Shown here: piece by piece, positions 33,016-46,984 of the stretch | Layout: every line of letters begins with the position of its first letter | Numbering within the stretch: the first letter of the stretch is position 1 | Source: Delphinus delphis | Taxonomy: Eukaryota; Chordata; Mammalia; Artiodactyla; Delphinidae | Direction: 5' to 3' | Length of the DNA stretch: 64,000 nucleotides | NCBI RefSeq assembly: GCF_949987515.2 | Contig: NC_082688.1 | Location: 81,403,844 to 81,467,843, forward strand | Notes under the pieces: model-generated | Told to the model about the DNA's origin: nothing | Database searches by the model: none | The model's input: only the letters and a program-made list of their open reading frames with translations | Made by a program: the position numbers and the translations under genes

Positions 33016-35811
33016 TTTTTTATTTTTTAAACATCTTTATTGGGGTATAACTGCTTTACAATGGTGTGTTAGTTTCTGCTTTATAACAAAGTAAATCAGT
33101 TGTACATGTACATATGTTTGCATATCTCTTCCCTCTTGCGTCTCCCTCCCTCTCACCCTCCCTATCCCACCCCTCCAGGCGGTCACAAAGCACCGAGCTG
33201 ATATCCCTGTGGTATGCGGCTGCTTCCCAGTAGCTATCTCCCTTACGTTTGGTAGTGTATATATGTTCATGCCTCTCTCTCGCTTTGTCACAGCTGACAC
33301 TTCCCCGTCCCCATATCCTCAAGTCCATTCACCAGTAGGGCTGTGTCTTTATTCCTGTCTTACCCCTAGGTTCTTCATGACATATTTTTTTCTTCAATTC
33401 CATATATATGTGTTAGCATATGGTAGTTGTCTTTCTCTTTGTGACGTATTTCACTCTGTATGACAGACTCTAGGTCTATCCACCTCATTACAAATAGCTC
33501 AATTTCGTTTCTTTTTATGGCTGAGTAATATTCCATTGTATATATGTGCCACATCTTCTTTATCCATTCATCCGATGATGGGCACTTAGGTTGTCTCCAT
33601 CTCCGGGCTATCGTAAATAGAGCTGCAATAAACATGTTGGTACATGACTGTTTTTGAATTATGGTTTTCTCAGGGTATGTGCCCAGTAGTGGGATTGCTG
33701 GGTCATATGGTAGTTCTATTTGTAGTTTTTTAAGGAACCTCCATACTGTTCTCCATAGTGGCTGTACCAATTCACATTCCCACCAGCAGTGCAGGAGTGT
33801 TCCCTTTTCTCCACACCCTCTCCAGAATTTATTGTTTCTAGATTTTTTGATGATGGCCATTGTGACTGGTGTGAGATGATATCTCATTGTAGTTTTGATT
33901 TGCGTTTCCCTAATGATTAATGATGTTGAGCATTCTTTCATGTGTCTGTTGGCACTCTGTATATCTTCTCTGGAGAAATGTCTATTTAGGTCTTCTGCCC
34001 ATTTTTGGATTGGGTTGTTTGTTTTTTTGTTATTGAGCTGCATGAGCTGCTTGTAAATTTTGGAAATTAATCCTTTGTAGTTGCTTCATTTTTTCCTCCC
34101 ATTCTGAGGGTTGTCTTTTGGTCTTGTTTATGGTTTCCTTTGTTGTGCAAAAGCTTTGAAGTTTCATTAGGTCCCATGTGTTTATTTTTGTTTTTATTTC
34201 CATTTCTGTAGGAGGTGGGTCAAAAAGGATCTTGCTGTGATTTATGTGATAGAGTGTCCTGCCTATGTTTTCCTCTAAGAGTTTGATAGTTTCTGGCCTT
34301 ACATTTAGGTCTTTAGTCCATTTTGAGCTTATTTTTGTGTATGGTGTTAGGGAGTGATCTAATCTCATACTTTTACTTGTACCTGTCCAGTTTTCCCAGC
34401 ACCACTTATTGAAAAGGCTGTCCTTTCTGCACTGTACATTCCTGCCTCCTTTATCAAAGATAAGGTGACCATATGTGCGTGGGTGTATCTCTGGACTTTC
34501 TATCCTGTTCCATTGATCTATATTTCTGTTTTTGTGCCAGTACCATACTGTCTTGATTACTGTAGCTTTGTAATATAGTCTGAAGTCAGGGAGCCTGATT
34601 CCTCCAGCTCCGTTTTTCGTTTTCAAGATTGCTTTGGCTATTCGGGGTCTTTTGTGTTTCCATACAAATAGTGAAATTTTTTGTTCTAGTTCTGTGAAAA
34701 ATGCCAGTGGTAGTTTGAAAGGGATTGCATTGAATCTGTAGATTGCTTTGGGTAATAGAGTCATTTTCACAATGTTGATTCTTCCAATCCAAGAACATGG
34801 TATATCTCTCCATCTATTTGTATCATCTTTAATTTCTTTCATCAGTGTCTTATAATTTTCTGCATACAGGTCTTTTGTCTCCTAGGTAGGCTTATTCCTA
34901 GATATTTTATTCTTTTTGTTGCAGTGGTAAATGGGAGTGTTTTCTTGATTTAACATTCATATTTTTCATCCTTAGTGTATAGGAATGCAAGAGATTTCTG
35001 TGCATTAATTTTGTATCCTGCTACTTTACCAAATTCATTGATTAGCTCTAGTAGTTTTCTGGTAGCATCTTTAGGATTCTCTATGGATAGTATCATGTCA
35101 TCTGCAAACAGTGACAGTTTTACTTCTTCTTTTCCAATTTGGATTCCTTTTATTTCCTTTTCTTCTCTGATTGCTGTGGCTAAAACTTGCAAAAGTATGT
35201 TGAATAAGAGTGGTGAGAGTGGGCAACCTTGTCTTGTTCCTGATCTTAGTGGAAATGCTTTGTTTTTCACCATTGAGGACGATGTTGTCTGTGGGTTTGT
35301 CATATCTGGCCTTTATTATATTGAGGAAAGTCCCCTCTGTGCCTACTTTGTGCAGGGTTTTTATCATAAATGGGTGTTGAATTTTGTCGAAAGCTTTCTC
35401 TGCATCTGTTAAGATGATCATATGGTTTTTCTCCTTCAATTTGTTAATATGGTGTACACGTTGATTGCTTTGCGTATATTGAAGAATCCTTGCATTCCTG
35501 GAATAAAGCCCACTTGATCATGGTGTATGATCCTTTTAATGTGCTGTTGGATTGTGTTTGCTAGTATTTTGTTGAGGATTTTTGCATCTATGTTCATCAG
35601 TGATACTGGCCTGTAGTTTTCTTTCTTTGTGACATCCTTGTCTGGTTTTGGTATCAGGGTGATGGTGGCCTCGTAGAATGAGTTTGGGAGTGTTCCTCCC
35701 TCTGCTCTATTTTGGAAGAGTTTGAGAAGGATAGGTGTTAGCTCTTCTGTAAATGTTTGATCGAATTCGCTTGTGAAGCCATCTGGTCCTGGGCTTTTGA
35801 TTGATGGAAAA
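33016..35811 (-). repeat. Array unit 3 (mosaic: P-type left, core right)
   Basis: It begins with the interrupted tract T6-A-T6 and a P-type 3' UTR (TACATGTACATATGTTTGC, GTAGGGCTGTGTC, TTTGTGACGTATTTC). From about 33.5 kb it is core type with the 8-bp deletion. An extra T at about 33386-33393 puts ORF2 out of the extended frame (ends EEKNMS). AGTTTTTCA has lost three bases near 35262, breaking the RT frame there. Confidence 0.93.
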
Positions 35812-38604
35812 TTTTTTTTTAAACATCTTTATTGGGGTATAACTGCTGTACAATGGTGTGTTAGTTTCTGCTTTATAACAAAGTGAATCAGTTGTACATA
35901 TACATATGTTCCCATATGTCTTCCCTCTTGCGTCTCCCTCCCTCCCACCCTCCCTTTCCCACCCCTCCAGGCAGTCACAAAGCACCGAGCTGATATCCCT
36001 GTGGTATGGAGCTGCTTCCCACTAGGTATCTCCCTTACGTTTGGTAGTGTATATATGTTCATGCCTCTCTCTCGCTTTGTCACAGCTCACACTTCCCCCT
36101 CCCCATATCCTCAAGTCCGTTCTCCAGTAGGTCTGTGTCTTTATTCCTGTCTTACCCCTAGGTTCTTCATGACATATTTTTTCTTCAATTCCACATATAT
36201 GTGTTAGCATATGGTATTTGTGTTTGTCTTTGTGGCTTACTTCACTCTGTATGACAGACACTAGGTCTATCCACCTCATTACAAATAGCTCAATTTCGTT
36301 TCTTTTTATGGCTGAGTAATATTCCATTGTATATATGTGCCACATCTTCTTTATCCATTCATCCGATGATGGGCACTTAGGTTGTGTCCATCTCCGGGCT
36401 ATCGTAAATAGAGCTGCAATAAACATGTTGGTACATGACTCTTTTTGAATTATGGTTTTCTCAGGGTATGTGCCCAGTAGTGGGATTGCTGGGTCATATG
36501 GTAGTTCTATTTGTAGTTTTTTAAGGAACCTCCATACTGTTCTCCATAGTGGCTGTACCAATTCACATTCCCACCAGCAGTGCAGGAGTGTTCCCTTTTC
36601 TCCACAGCCTCTCCAGAATTTATTGTTTCTAGATTTTTTGATGATGGCCATTGTGACTGGTGTGAGATGATATCTCATTGTAGTTTTGATTTGCGTTTCC
36701 CTAATGATTAATGATGTTGAGCATTCTTTCATGTGTCTGTTGGCACTCTGTATATCTTCTCTGGAGAAATGTCTATTTAGGTCTTCTGCCCATTTTTGGA
36801 TTGGGTTGTTTGTTTTTTTGTTATTGAGCTGCATGAGCTGCTTGTAAATTTTGGAAATTAATCCTTTGTAGTTGCTTCATTTTTTCCTCCCATTCTGAGG
36901 ATTGTCTTTTGGTCTTGTTTATGGTTTCCTTTGTTGTGCAAAAGCTTTGAAGTTTCATTAGGTCCCATGTGTTTATTTTTGTTTTTATTTCCATTTTTGT
37001 AGGAGGTGGGTCAAAAAGGATCTTGCTGTGATTTATGTGATAGAGTGTCCTGCCTATGTTTTCCTCTAAGAGTTTGATAGTTTCTGGCCTTACATTTAGG
37101 TCTTTAGTCCATTTTGAGCTTATTTTTGTGTATGGTGTTAGGGAGTGATCTAATCTCATACTTTTACTTGTACCTGTCCAGTTTTCCCAGCACCACTTAT
37201 TGAAAAGGCTGTCCTTTCTGCACTGTACATTCCTGCCTCCTTTATCAAAGATAAGGTGACCATATGTGCGTGGGTGTATCTCTGGACTTTCTATCCTGTT
37301 CCATTGATCTATATTTCTGTTTTTGTGCCAGTACCATACTGTCTTGATTACTGTAGCTTTGTAGTATAGTCTGAAGTCAGGGAGCCTGATTCCTCCAGCT
37401 CCGTTTTTCGTTTTCAAGATTGCTTTGGCTATTCGGGGTCTTTTGTGTTTCCATACAAATAGTGAAATTTTTTGTTCTAGTTCTGTGAAAAATGCCAGTG
37501 GTAGTTTGAAAGGGATTGCATTGAATCTGTAGATTGCTTTGGGTAATAGAGTCATTTTCACAATGTTGATTCTTCCAATCCAAGAACATGGTATATCTCT
37601 CCATCTATTTGTATCATCTTTAATTTCTTTCATCAGTGTCTTATAATTTTCTGCATACAGGTCTTTTGTCTCCTAGGTAGGCTTATTCCTAGATATTTTA
37701 TTCTTTTTGTTGCAGTGGTAAATGGGAGTGTTTTCTTGATTTAACATTCATATTTTTCATCCTTAGTGTATAGGAATGCAAGAGATTTCTGTGCATTAAT
37801 TTTGTATCCTGCTACTTTACCAAATTCATTGATTAGCTCTAGTAGTTTTCTGGTAGCATCTTTAGGATTCTCTATGGATAGTATCATGTCATCTGCAAAC
37901 AGTGACAGTTTTACTTCTTCTTTTCCAATTTGGATTCCTTTTATTTCCTTTTCTTCTCTGATTGCTGTGGCTAAAACTTGCAAAAGTATGTTGAATAAGA
38001 GTGGTGAGAGTGGGCAACCTTGTCTTGTTCCTGATCTTAGTGGAAATGCTTTCAGTTTTTCACCATTGAGGACGATGTTGTCTGTGGGTTTGTCATATCT
38101 GGCCTTTATTATATTGAGGAAAGTCCCCTCTGTGCCTACTTTGTGCAGGGTTTTTATCATAAATGGGTGTTGAATTTTGTCGAAAGCTTTCTCTGCATCT
38201 GTTAAGATGATCATATGGTTTTTCTCCTTCAATTTGTTAATATGGTGTACACGTTGATTGCTTTGCGTATATTGAAGAATCCTTGCATTCCTGGAATAAA
38301 GCCCACTTGATCATGGTGTATGATCCTTTTAATGTGCTGTTGGATTGTGTTTGCTAGTATTTTGTTGAGGATTTTTGCATCTATGTTCATCAGTGATACT
38401 GGCCTGTAGTTTTCTTTCTTTGTGACATCCTGGTCTGGTTTTGGTATCAGGGTGATGGTGGCCTCGTAGAATGAGTTTGGGAGTGTTCCTCCCTCTGCTC
38501 TATTTTGGAAGAGTTTGAGAAGGATAGGTGTTAGCTCTTCTGTAAATGTTTGATCGAATTCGCTTGTGAAGCCATCTGGTCCTGGGCTTTTGATTGATGG
38601 AAAA
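35812..38604 (-). repeat. Array unit 4 (2793 bp)
   Basis: Core type. Shares with unit 5 three private variants: GAGGATTGTC (36897), a TTTTTGTAGG in place of TTTCTGTAGG (36996), and CATCCTGGTCTGG (38427). Has GTGTATGATCC, as do units 1, 3 and 5, and GGTTGTGTCC, as do units 7-13. Confidence 0.93.
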
Positions 38605-41397
38605 TTTTTTTTTAAACATCTTTATTGGGGTATAACTGCTGTACAATGGTGTGTTAGTTTCTGCTTTATAACAAAGTGAATCAGTTGTACATATACATAT
38701 GTTCCCATATGTCTTCCCTCTTGCGTCTCCCTCCCTCCCACCCTCCCTTTCCCACCCCTCCAGGCAGTCACAAAGCACCGAGCTGATATCCCTGTGGTAT
38801 GGAGCTGCTTCCCACTAGGTATCTCCCTTACGTTTGGTAGTGTATATATGTTCATGCCTCTCTCTCGCTTTGTCACAGCTCACACTTCCCCCTCCCCATA
38901 TCCTCAAGTCCGTTCTCCAGTAGGTCTGTGTCTTTATTCCTGTCTTACCCCTAGGTTCTTCATGACATATTTTTTCTTCAATTCCACATATATGTGTTAG
39001 CATATGGTATTTGTGTTTGTCTTTGTGGCTTACTTCACTCTGTATGACAGACACTAGGTCTATCCACCTCATTACAAATAGCTCAATTTCGTTTCTTTTT
39101 ATGGCTGAGTAATATTCCATTGTATATATGTGCCACATCTTCTTTATCCATTCATCCGATGATGGGCACTTAGGTTGTCTCCATCTCCGGGCTATCGTAA
39201 ATAGAGCTGCAATAAACATGTTGGTACATGACTGTTTTTGAATTATGGTTTTCTCAGGGTATGTGCCCAGTGGTGGGATTGCTGGGTCATATGGTAGTTC
39301 TATTTGTAGTTTTTTAAGGAACCTCCATACTGTTCTCCATAGTGGCTGTACCAATTCACATTCCCACCAGCAGTGCAGGAGTGTTCCCTTTTCTCCACAG
39401 CCTCTCCAGAATTTATTGTTTCTAGATTTTTTGATGATGGCCATTGTGACTGGTGTGAGATGATATCTCATTGTAGTTTTGATTTGCGTTTCCCTAATGA
39501 TTAATGATGTTGAGCATTCTTTCATGTGTCTGTTGGCACTCTGTATATCTTCTCTGGAGAAATGTCTATTTAGGTCTTCTGCCCATTTTTGGATTGGGTT
39601 GTTTGTTTTTTTGTTATTGAGCTGCATGAGCTGCTTGTAAATTTTGGAAATTAATCCTTTGTAGTTGCTTCATTTTTTCCTCCCATTCTGAGGATTGTCT
39701 TTTGGTCTTGTTTATGGTTTCCTTTGTTGTGCAAAAGCTTTGAAGTTTCATTAGGTCCCATGTGTTTATTTTTGTTTTTATTTCCATTTTTGTAGGAGGT
39801 GGGTCAAAAAGGATCTTGCTGTGATTTATGTGATAGAGTGTCCTGCCTATGTTTTCCTCTAAGAGTTTGATAGTTTCTGGCCTTACATTTAGGTCTTTAG
39901 TCCATTTTGAGCTTATTTTTGTGTATGGTGTTAGGGAGTGATCTAATCTCATACTTTTACTTGTACCTGTCCAGTTTTCCCAGCACCACTTATTGAAAAG
40001 GCTGTCCTTTCTGCACTGTACATTCCTGCCTCCTTTATCAAAGATAAGGTGACCATATGTGCGTGGGTGTATCTCTGGACTTTCTATCCTGTTCCATTGA
40101 TCTATATTTCTGTTTTTGTGCCAGTACCATACTGTCTTGATTACTGTAGCTTTGTAGTATAGTCTGAAGTCAGGGAGCCTGATTCCTCCAGCTCCGTTTT
40201 TCGTTTTCAAGATTGCTTTGGCTATTCGGGGTCTTTTGTGTTTCCATACAAATAGTGAAATTTTTTGTTCTAGTTCTGTGAAAAATGCCAGTGGTAGTTT
40301 GAAAGGGATTGCATTGAATCTGTAGATTGCTTTGGGTAATAGAGTCATTTTCACAATGTTGATTCTTCCAATCCAAGAACATGGTATATCTCTCCATCTA
40401 TTTGTATCATCTTTAATTTCTTTCATCAGTGTCTTATAATTTTCTGCATACAGGTCTTTTGTCTCCTAGGTAGGCTTATTCCTAGATATTTTATTCTTTT
40501 TGTTGCAGTGGTAAATGGGAGTGTTTTCTTGATTTAACATTCATATTTTTCATCCTTAGTGTATAGGAATGCAAGAGATTTCTGTGCATTAATTTTGTAT
40601 CCTGCTACTTTACCAAATTCATTGATTAGCTCTAGTAGTTTTCTGGTAGCATCTTTAGGATTCTCTATGGATAGTATCATGTCATCTGCAAACAGTGACA
40701 GTTTTACTTCTTCTTTTCCAATTTGGATTCCTTTTATTTCCTTTTCTTCTCTGATTGCTGTGGCTAAAACTTGCAAAAGTATGTTGAATAAGAGTGGTGA
40801 GAGTGGGCAACCTTGTCTTGTTCCTGATCTTAGTGGAAATGCTTTCAGTTTTTCACCATTGAGGACGATGTTGTCTGTGGGTTTGTCATATCTGGCCTTT
40901 ATTATATTGAGGAAAGTCCCCTCTGTGCCTACTTTGTGCAGGGTTTTTATCATAAATGGGTGTTGAATTTTGTCGAAAGCTTTCTCTGCATCTGTTAAGA
41001 TGATCATATGGTTTTTCTCCTTCAATTTGTTAATATGGTGTACACGTTGATTGCTTTGCGTATATTGAAGAATCCTTGCATTCCTGGAATAAAGCCCACT
41101 TGATCATGGTGTATGATCCTTTTAATGTGCTGTTGGATTGTGTTTGCTAGTATTTTGTTGAGGATTTTTGCATCTATGTTCATCAGTGATACTGGCCTGT
41201 AGTTTTCTTTCTTTGTGACATCCTGGTCTGGTTTTGGTATCAGGGTGATGGTGGCCTCGTAGAATGAGTTTGGGAGTGTTCCTCCCTCTGCTCTATTTTG
41301 GAAGAGTTTGAGAAGGATAGGTGTTAGCTCTTTTGTAAATGTTTGATCGAATTCGCTTGTGAAGCCATCTGGTCCTGGGCTTTTGATTGATGGAAAA
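38605..41397 (-). repeat. Array unit 5 (2793 bp)
   Basis: Core type, nearest to unit 4. Private changes are GTGGTGGGATT (39270, Leu to Pro in the ORF2 C-terminus) and CTCTTTTGTAAATG (41330). Has CATGACTGTTTTTG, as do units 3 and 6. Confidence 0.93.
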
Positions 41398-44190
41398 TTT
41401 TTTTTTAAACATCTTTATTGGGGTATAACTGCTGTACAATGGTGTGTTAGTTTCTGCTTTATAACAAAGTGAATCAGTTGTACATATACATATGTTCCCA
41501 TATGTCTTCCCTCTTGCGTCTCCCTCCCTCCCACCCTCCCTTTCCCACCCCTCCAGGCAGTCACAAAGCACCGAGCTGATATCCCTGTGGTATGGAGCTG
41601 CTTCCCACTAGGTATCTCCCTTACGTTTGGTAGTGTATATATGTTCATGCCTCTCTCTCGCTTTGTCACAGCTCACACTTCCCCCTCCCCATATCCTCAA
41701 GTCCGTTCTCCAGTAGGTCTGTGTCTTTATTCCTGTCTTACCCCTAGGTTCTTCATGACATATTTTTTCTTCAATTCCACATATATGTGTTAGCATATGG
41801 TATTTGTGTTTGTCTTTGTGGCTTACTTCACTCTGTATGACAGACACTAGGTCTATCCACCTCATTACAAATAGCTCAATTTCGTTTCTTTTTATGGCTG
41901 AGTAATATTCCATTGTATATATGTGCCACATCTTCTTTATCCATTCATCCGATGATGGGCACTTAGGTTGTCTCCATCTCCGGGCTATCGTAAATAGAGC
42001 TGCAATAAACATGTTGGTACATGACTGTTTTTGAATTATGGTTTTCTCAGGGTATGTGCCCAGTAGTGGGATTGCTGGGTCATATGGTAGTTCTATTTGT
42101 AGTTTTTTAAGGAACCTCCATACTGTTCTCCATAGTGGCTGTACCAATTCACATTCCCACCAGCAGTGCAGGAGTGTTCCCTTTTCTCCACAGCCTCTCC
42201 AGAATTTATTGTTTCTAGATTTTTTGATGATGGCCATTGTGACTGGTGTGAGATGATATCTCATTGTAGTTTTGATTTGCGTTTCCCTAATGATTAATGA
42301 TGTTGAGCATTCTTTCATGTGTCTGTTGGCACTCTGTATATCTTCTCTGGAGAAATGTCTATTTAGGTCTTCTGCCCATTTTTGGATTGGGTTGTTTGTT
42401 TTTTTGTTATTGAGCTGCATGAGCTGCTTGTAAATTTTGGAAATTAATCCTTTGTAGTTGCTTCATTTTTTCCTCCCATTCTGAGGGTTGTCTTTTGGTC
42501 TTGTTTATGGTTTCCTTTGTTGTGCAAAAGCGTTGAAGTTTCATTAGGTCCCATGTGTTTATTTTTGTTTTTATTTCCATTTCTGTAGGAGGTGGGTCAA
42601 AAAGGATCTTGCTGTGATTTATGTGATAGAGTGTCCCGCCTATGTTTTCCTCTAAGAGTTTGATAGTTTCTGGCCTTACATTTAGGTCTTTAGTCCATTT
42701 TGAGCTTATTTTTGTGTATGGTGTTAGGGAGTGATCTAATCTCATACTTTTACTTGTACCTGTCCAGTTTTCCCAGCACCACTTATTGAAAAGGCTGTCC
42801 TTTCTGCACTGTACATTCCTGCCTCCTTTATCAAAGATAAGGTGACCATATGTGCGTGGGTGTATCTCTGGACTTTCTATCCTGTTCCATTGATCTATAT
42901 TTCTGTTTTTGTGCCAGTACCATACTGTCTTGATTACTGTAGCTTTGTAGTATAGTCTGAAGTCAGGGAGCCTGATTCCTCCAGCTCCGTTTTTCGTTTT
43001 CAAGATTGCTTTGGCTATTCGGGGTCTTTTGTGTTTCCATACAAATAGTGAAATTTTTTGTTCTAGTTCTGTGAAAAATGCCAGTGGTAGTTTGAAAGGG
43101 ATTGCATTGAATCTGTAGATTGCTTTGGGTAATAGAGTCATTTTCACAATGTTGATTCTTCCAATCCAAGAACATGGTATATCTCTCCATCTATTTGTAT
43201 CATCTTTAATTTCTTTCATCAGTGTCTTATAATTTTCTGCATACAGGTCTTTTGTCTCCTAGGTAGGCTTATTCCTAGATATTTTATTCTTTTTGTTGCA
43301 GTGGTAAATGGGAGTGTTTTCTTGATTTAACATTCATATTTTTCATCCTTAGTGTATAGGAATGCAAGAGATTTCTGTGCATTAATTTTGTATCCTGCTA
43401 CTTTACCAAATTCATTGATTAGCTCTAGTAGTTTTCTGGTAGCATCTTTAGGATTCTCTATGGATAGTATCATGTCATCTGCAAACAGTGACAGTTTTAC
43501 TTCTTCTTTTCCAATTTGGATTCCTTTTATTTCCTTTTCTTCTCTGATTGCTGTGGCTAAAACTTGCAAAAGTATGTTGAATAAGAGTGGTGAGAGTGGG
43601 CAACCTTGTCTTGTTCCTGATCTTAGTGGAAATGCTTTCAGTTTTTCACCATTGAGGACGATGTTGTCTGTGGGTTTGTCATATCTGGCCTTTATTATAT
43701 TGAGGAAAGTCCCCTCTGTGCCTACTTTGTGCAGGGTTTTTATCATAAATGGGTGTTGAATTTTGTCGAAAGCTTTCTCTGCATCTGTTAAGATGATCAT
43801 ATGGTTTTTCTCCTTCAATTTGTTAATATGGTGTACACGTTGATTGCTTTGCGTATATTGAAGAATCCTTGCATTCCTGGAATAAAGCCCACTTGATCAT
43901 GGTGTAGGATCCTTTTAATGTGCTGTTGGATTGTGTTTGCTAGTATTTTGTTGAGGATTTTTGCATCTATGTTCATCAGTGATACTGGCCTGTAGTTTTC
44001 TTTCTTTGTGACATCCTTGTCTGGTTTTGGTATCAGGGTGATGGTGGCCTCGTAGAATGAGTTTGGGAGTGTTCCTCCCTCTGCTCTATTTTGGAAGAGT
44101 TTGAGAAGGATAGGTGTTAGCTCTTCTGTAAATGTTTGATTGAATTCGCTTGTGAAGCCATCTGGTCCTGGGCTTTTGATTGATGGAAAA
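41398..44190 (-). repeat. Array unit 6 (2793 bp)
   Basis: Core type. It carries CATGACTGTTTTTG like units 3 and 5, but GTGTAGGATCC like units 7-13, so it sits at the switch between the left and right core groups. AAAAGCGTTGAAG (42530) and GTCCCGCC (42633) are shared with units 8, 10 and 11. TTTGATTGAATTCG lies near its right end. Confidence 0.93.
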
Positions 44191-46984
44191 TTTTTTTTTA
44201 AACATCTTTATTGGGGTATAACTGCTGTACAATGGTGTGTTAGTTTCTGCTTTATAACAAAGTGAATCAGTTGTACATATACATATGTTCCCATATGTCT
44301 TCCCTCTTGCGTCTCCCTCCCTCCCACCCTCCCTTTCCCACCCCTCCAGGCAGTCACAAAGCACCGAGCTGATATCCCTGTGGTATGGAGCTGCTTCCCA
44401 CTAGGTATCTCCCTTACGTTTGGTAGTGTATATATGTTCATGCCTCTCTCTCGCTTTGTCACAGCTCACACTTCCCCCTCCCCATATCCTCAAGTCCGTT
44501 CTCCAGTAGGTCTGTGTCTTTATTCCTGTCTTACCCCTAGGTTCTTCATGACATATTTTTTCTTCAATTCCACATATATGTGTTAGCATATGGTATTTGT
44601 GTTTGTCTTTGTGGCTTACTTCACTCTGTATGACAGACACTAGGTCTATCCACCTCATTACAAATAGCTCAATTTCGTTTCTTTTTATGGCTGAGTAATA
44701 TTCCATTGTATATATGTGCCACATCTTCTTTATCCATTCATCCGATGATGGGCACTTAGGTTGTGTCCATCTCCGGGCTATCGTAAATAGAGCTGCAATA
44801 AACATGTTGGTACATGACTCTTTTTGAATTATGGTTTTCTCAGGGTATGTGCCCAGTAGTGGGATTGCTGGGTCATATGGTAGTTCTATTTGTAGTTTTT
44901 TAAGGAACCTCCATACTGTTCTCCATAGTGGCTGTACCAATTCACATTCCCACCAGCAGTGCAGGAGTGTTCCCTTTTCTCCACAGCCTCTCCAGAATTT
45001 ATTGTTTCTAGATTTTTTGATGATGGCCATTGTGACTGGTGTGAGATGATATCTCATTGTAGTTTTGATTTGCGTTTCCCTAATGATTAATGATGTTGAG
45101 CATTCTTTCATGTGTCTGTTGGCACTCTGTATATCTTCTCTGGAGAAATGTCTATTTAGGTCTTCTGCCCATTTTTGGATTGGGTTGTTTGTTTTTTTGT
45201 TATTGAGCTGCATGAGCTGCTTGTAAATTTTGGAAATTAATCCTTTGTAGTTGCTTCATTTTTTCCTCCCATTCTGAGGGTTGTCTTTTGGTCTTGTTTA
45301 TGGTTTCCTTTGCTGTGCAAAAGCTTTGAAGTTTCATTAGGTCCCATGTGTTTATTTTTGTTTTTATTTCCATTTCTGTAGGAGGTGGGTCAAAAAGGAT
45401 CTTGCTGTGATTTATGTGATAGAGTGTCCTGCCTATGTTTTCCTCTAAGAGTTTGATAGTTTCTGGCCTTACATTTAGGTCTTTAGTCCATTTTGAGCTT
45501 ATTTTTGTGTATGGTGTTAGGGAGTGATCTAATCTCATACTTTTACTTGTACCTGTCCAGTTTTCCCAGCACCACTTATTGAAAAGGCTGTCCTTTCTGC
45601 ACTGTACATTCCTGCCTCCTTTATCAAAGATAAGGTGACCATATGTGCGTGGGTGTATCTCTGGACTTTCTATCCTGTTCCATTGATCTATATTTCTGTT
45701 TTTGTGCCAGTACCATACTGTCTTGATTACTGTAGCTTTGTAGTATAGTCTGAAGTCAGGGAGCCTGATTCCTCCAGCTCCGTTTTTCGTTTTCAAGATT
45801 GCTTTGGCTATTCGGGGTCTTTTGTGTTTCCATACAAATAGTGAAATTTTTTGTTCTAGTTCTGTGAAAAATGCCAGTGGTAGTTTGAAAGGGATTGCAT
45901 TGAATCTGTAGATTGCTTTGGGTAATAGAGTCATTTTCACAATGTTGATTCTTCCAATCCAAGAACATGGTATATCTCTCCATCTATTTGTATCATCTTT
46001 AATTTCTTTCATCAGTGTCTTATAATTTTCTGCATACAGGTCTTTTGTCTCCTAGGTAGGCTTATTCCTAGATATTTTATTCTTTTTGTTGCAGTGGTAA
46101 ATGGGAGTGTTTTCTTGATTTAACATTCATATTTTTCATCCTTAGTGTATAGGAATGCAAGAGATTTCTGTGCATTAATTTTGTATCCTGCTACTTTACC
46201 AAATTCATTGATTAGCTCTAGTAGTTTTCTGGTAGCATCTTTAGGATTCTCTATGGATAGTATCATGTCATCTGCAAACAGTGACAGTTTTACTTCTTCT
46301 TTTCCAATTTGGATTCCTTTTATTTCCTTTTCTTCTCTGATTGCTGTGGCTAAAACTTGCAAAAGTATGTTGAATAAGAGTGGTGAGAGTGGGCAACCTT
46401 GTCTTGTTCCTGATCTTAGTGGAAATGCTTTCAGTTTTTCACCATTGAGGACGATGTTGTCTGTGGGTTTGTCATATCTGGCCTTTATTATATTGAGGAA
46501 AGTCCCCTCTGTGCCTACTTTGTGCAGGGTTTTTATCATAAATGGGTGTTGAATTTTGTCGAAAGCTTTCTCTGCATCTGTTAAGATGATCATATGGTTT
46601 TTCTCCTTCAATTTGTTAATATGGTGTACACGTTGATTGCTTTGCGTATATTGAAGAATCCTTGCATTCCTGGAATAAAGCCCACTTGATCATGGTGTAG
46701 GATCCTTTTAATGTGCTGTTGGATTGTGTTTGCTAGTATTTTGTTGAGGATTTTTGCATCTATGTTCATCAGTGATACTGGCCTGTAGTTTTCTTTCTTT
46801 GTGACATCCTTGTCTGGTTTTGGTATCAGGGTGATGGTGGCCTCGTAGAATGAGTTTGGGAGTGTTCCTCCCTCTGCTCTATTTTGGAAGAGTTTGAGAA
46901 GGATAGGTGTTAGCTCTTCTGTAAATGTTTGATCGAATTCGCTTGTGAAGCCATCTGGTCCTGGGCTTTTGATTGATGGAAAAA
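44191..46984 (-). repeat. Array unit 7 (period 2793 bp)
   Basis: Core type, right group. Has AAAAGCTTTGAAG and GTCCTGCC. Its right junction reads GGAAAAA-T8 instead of GGAAAA-T9, an A/T change that leaves the length unchanged, shared with the right junctions of units 9 and 10. Confidence 0.93.

Noticed and set aside
37766..38173. Plus-strand 135-codon open frame repeated in most units, with hydrophobic, membrane-like sequence
   Set aside because: It is the exact antisense of the conserved RT palm frame and repeats only because the unit repeats. The serine- and phenylalanine-rich look is what the reverse complement of L1 coding sequence gives.
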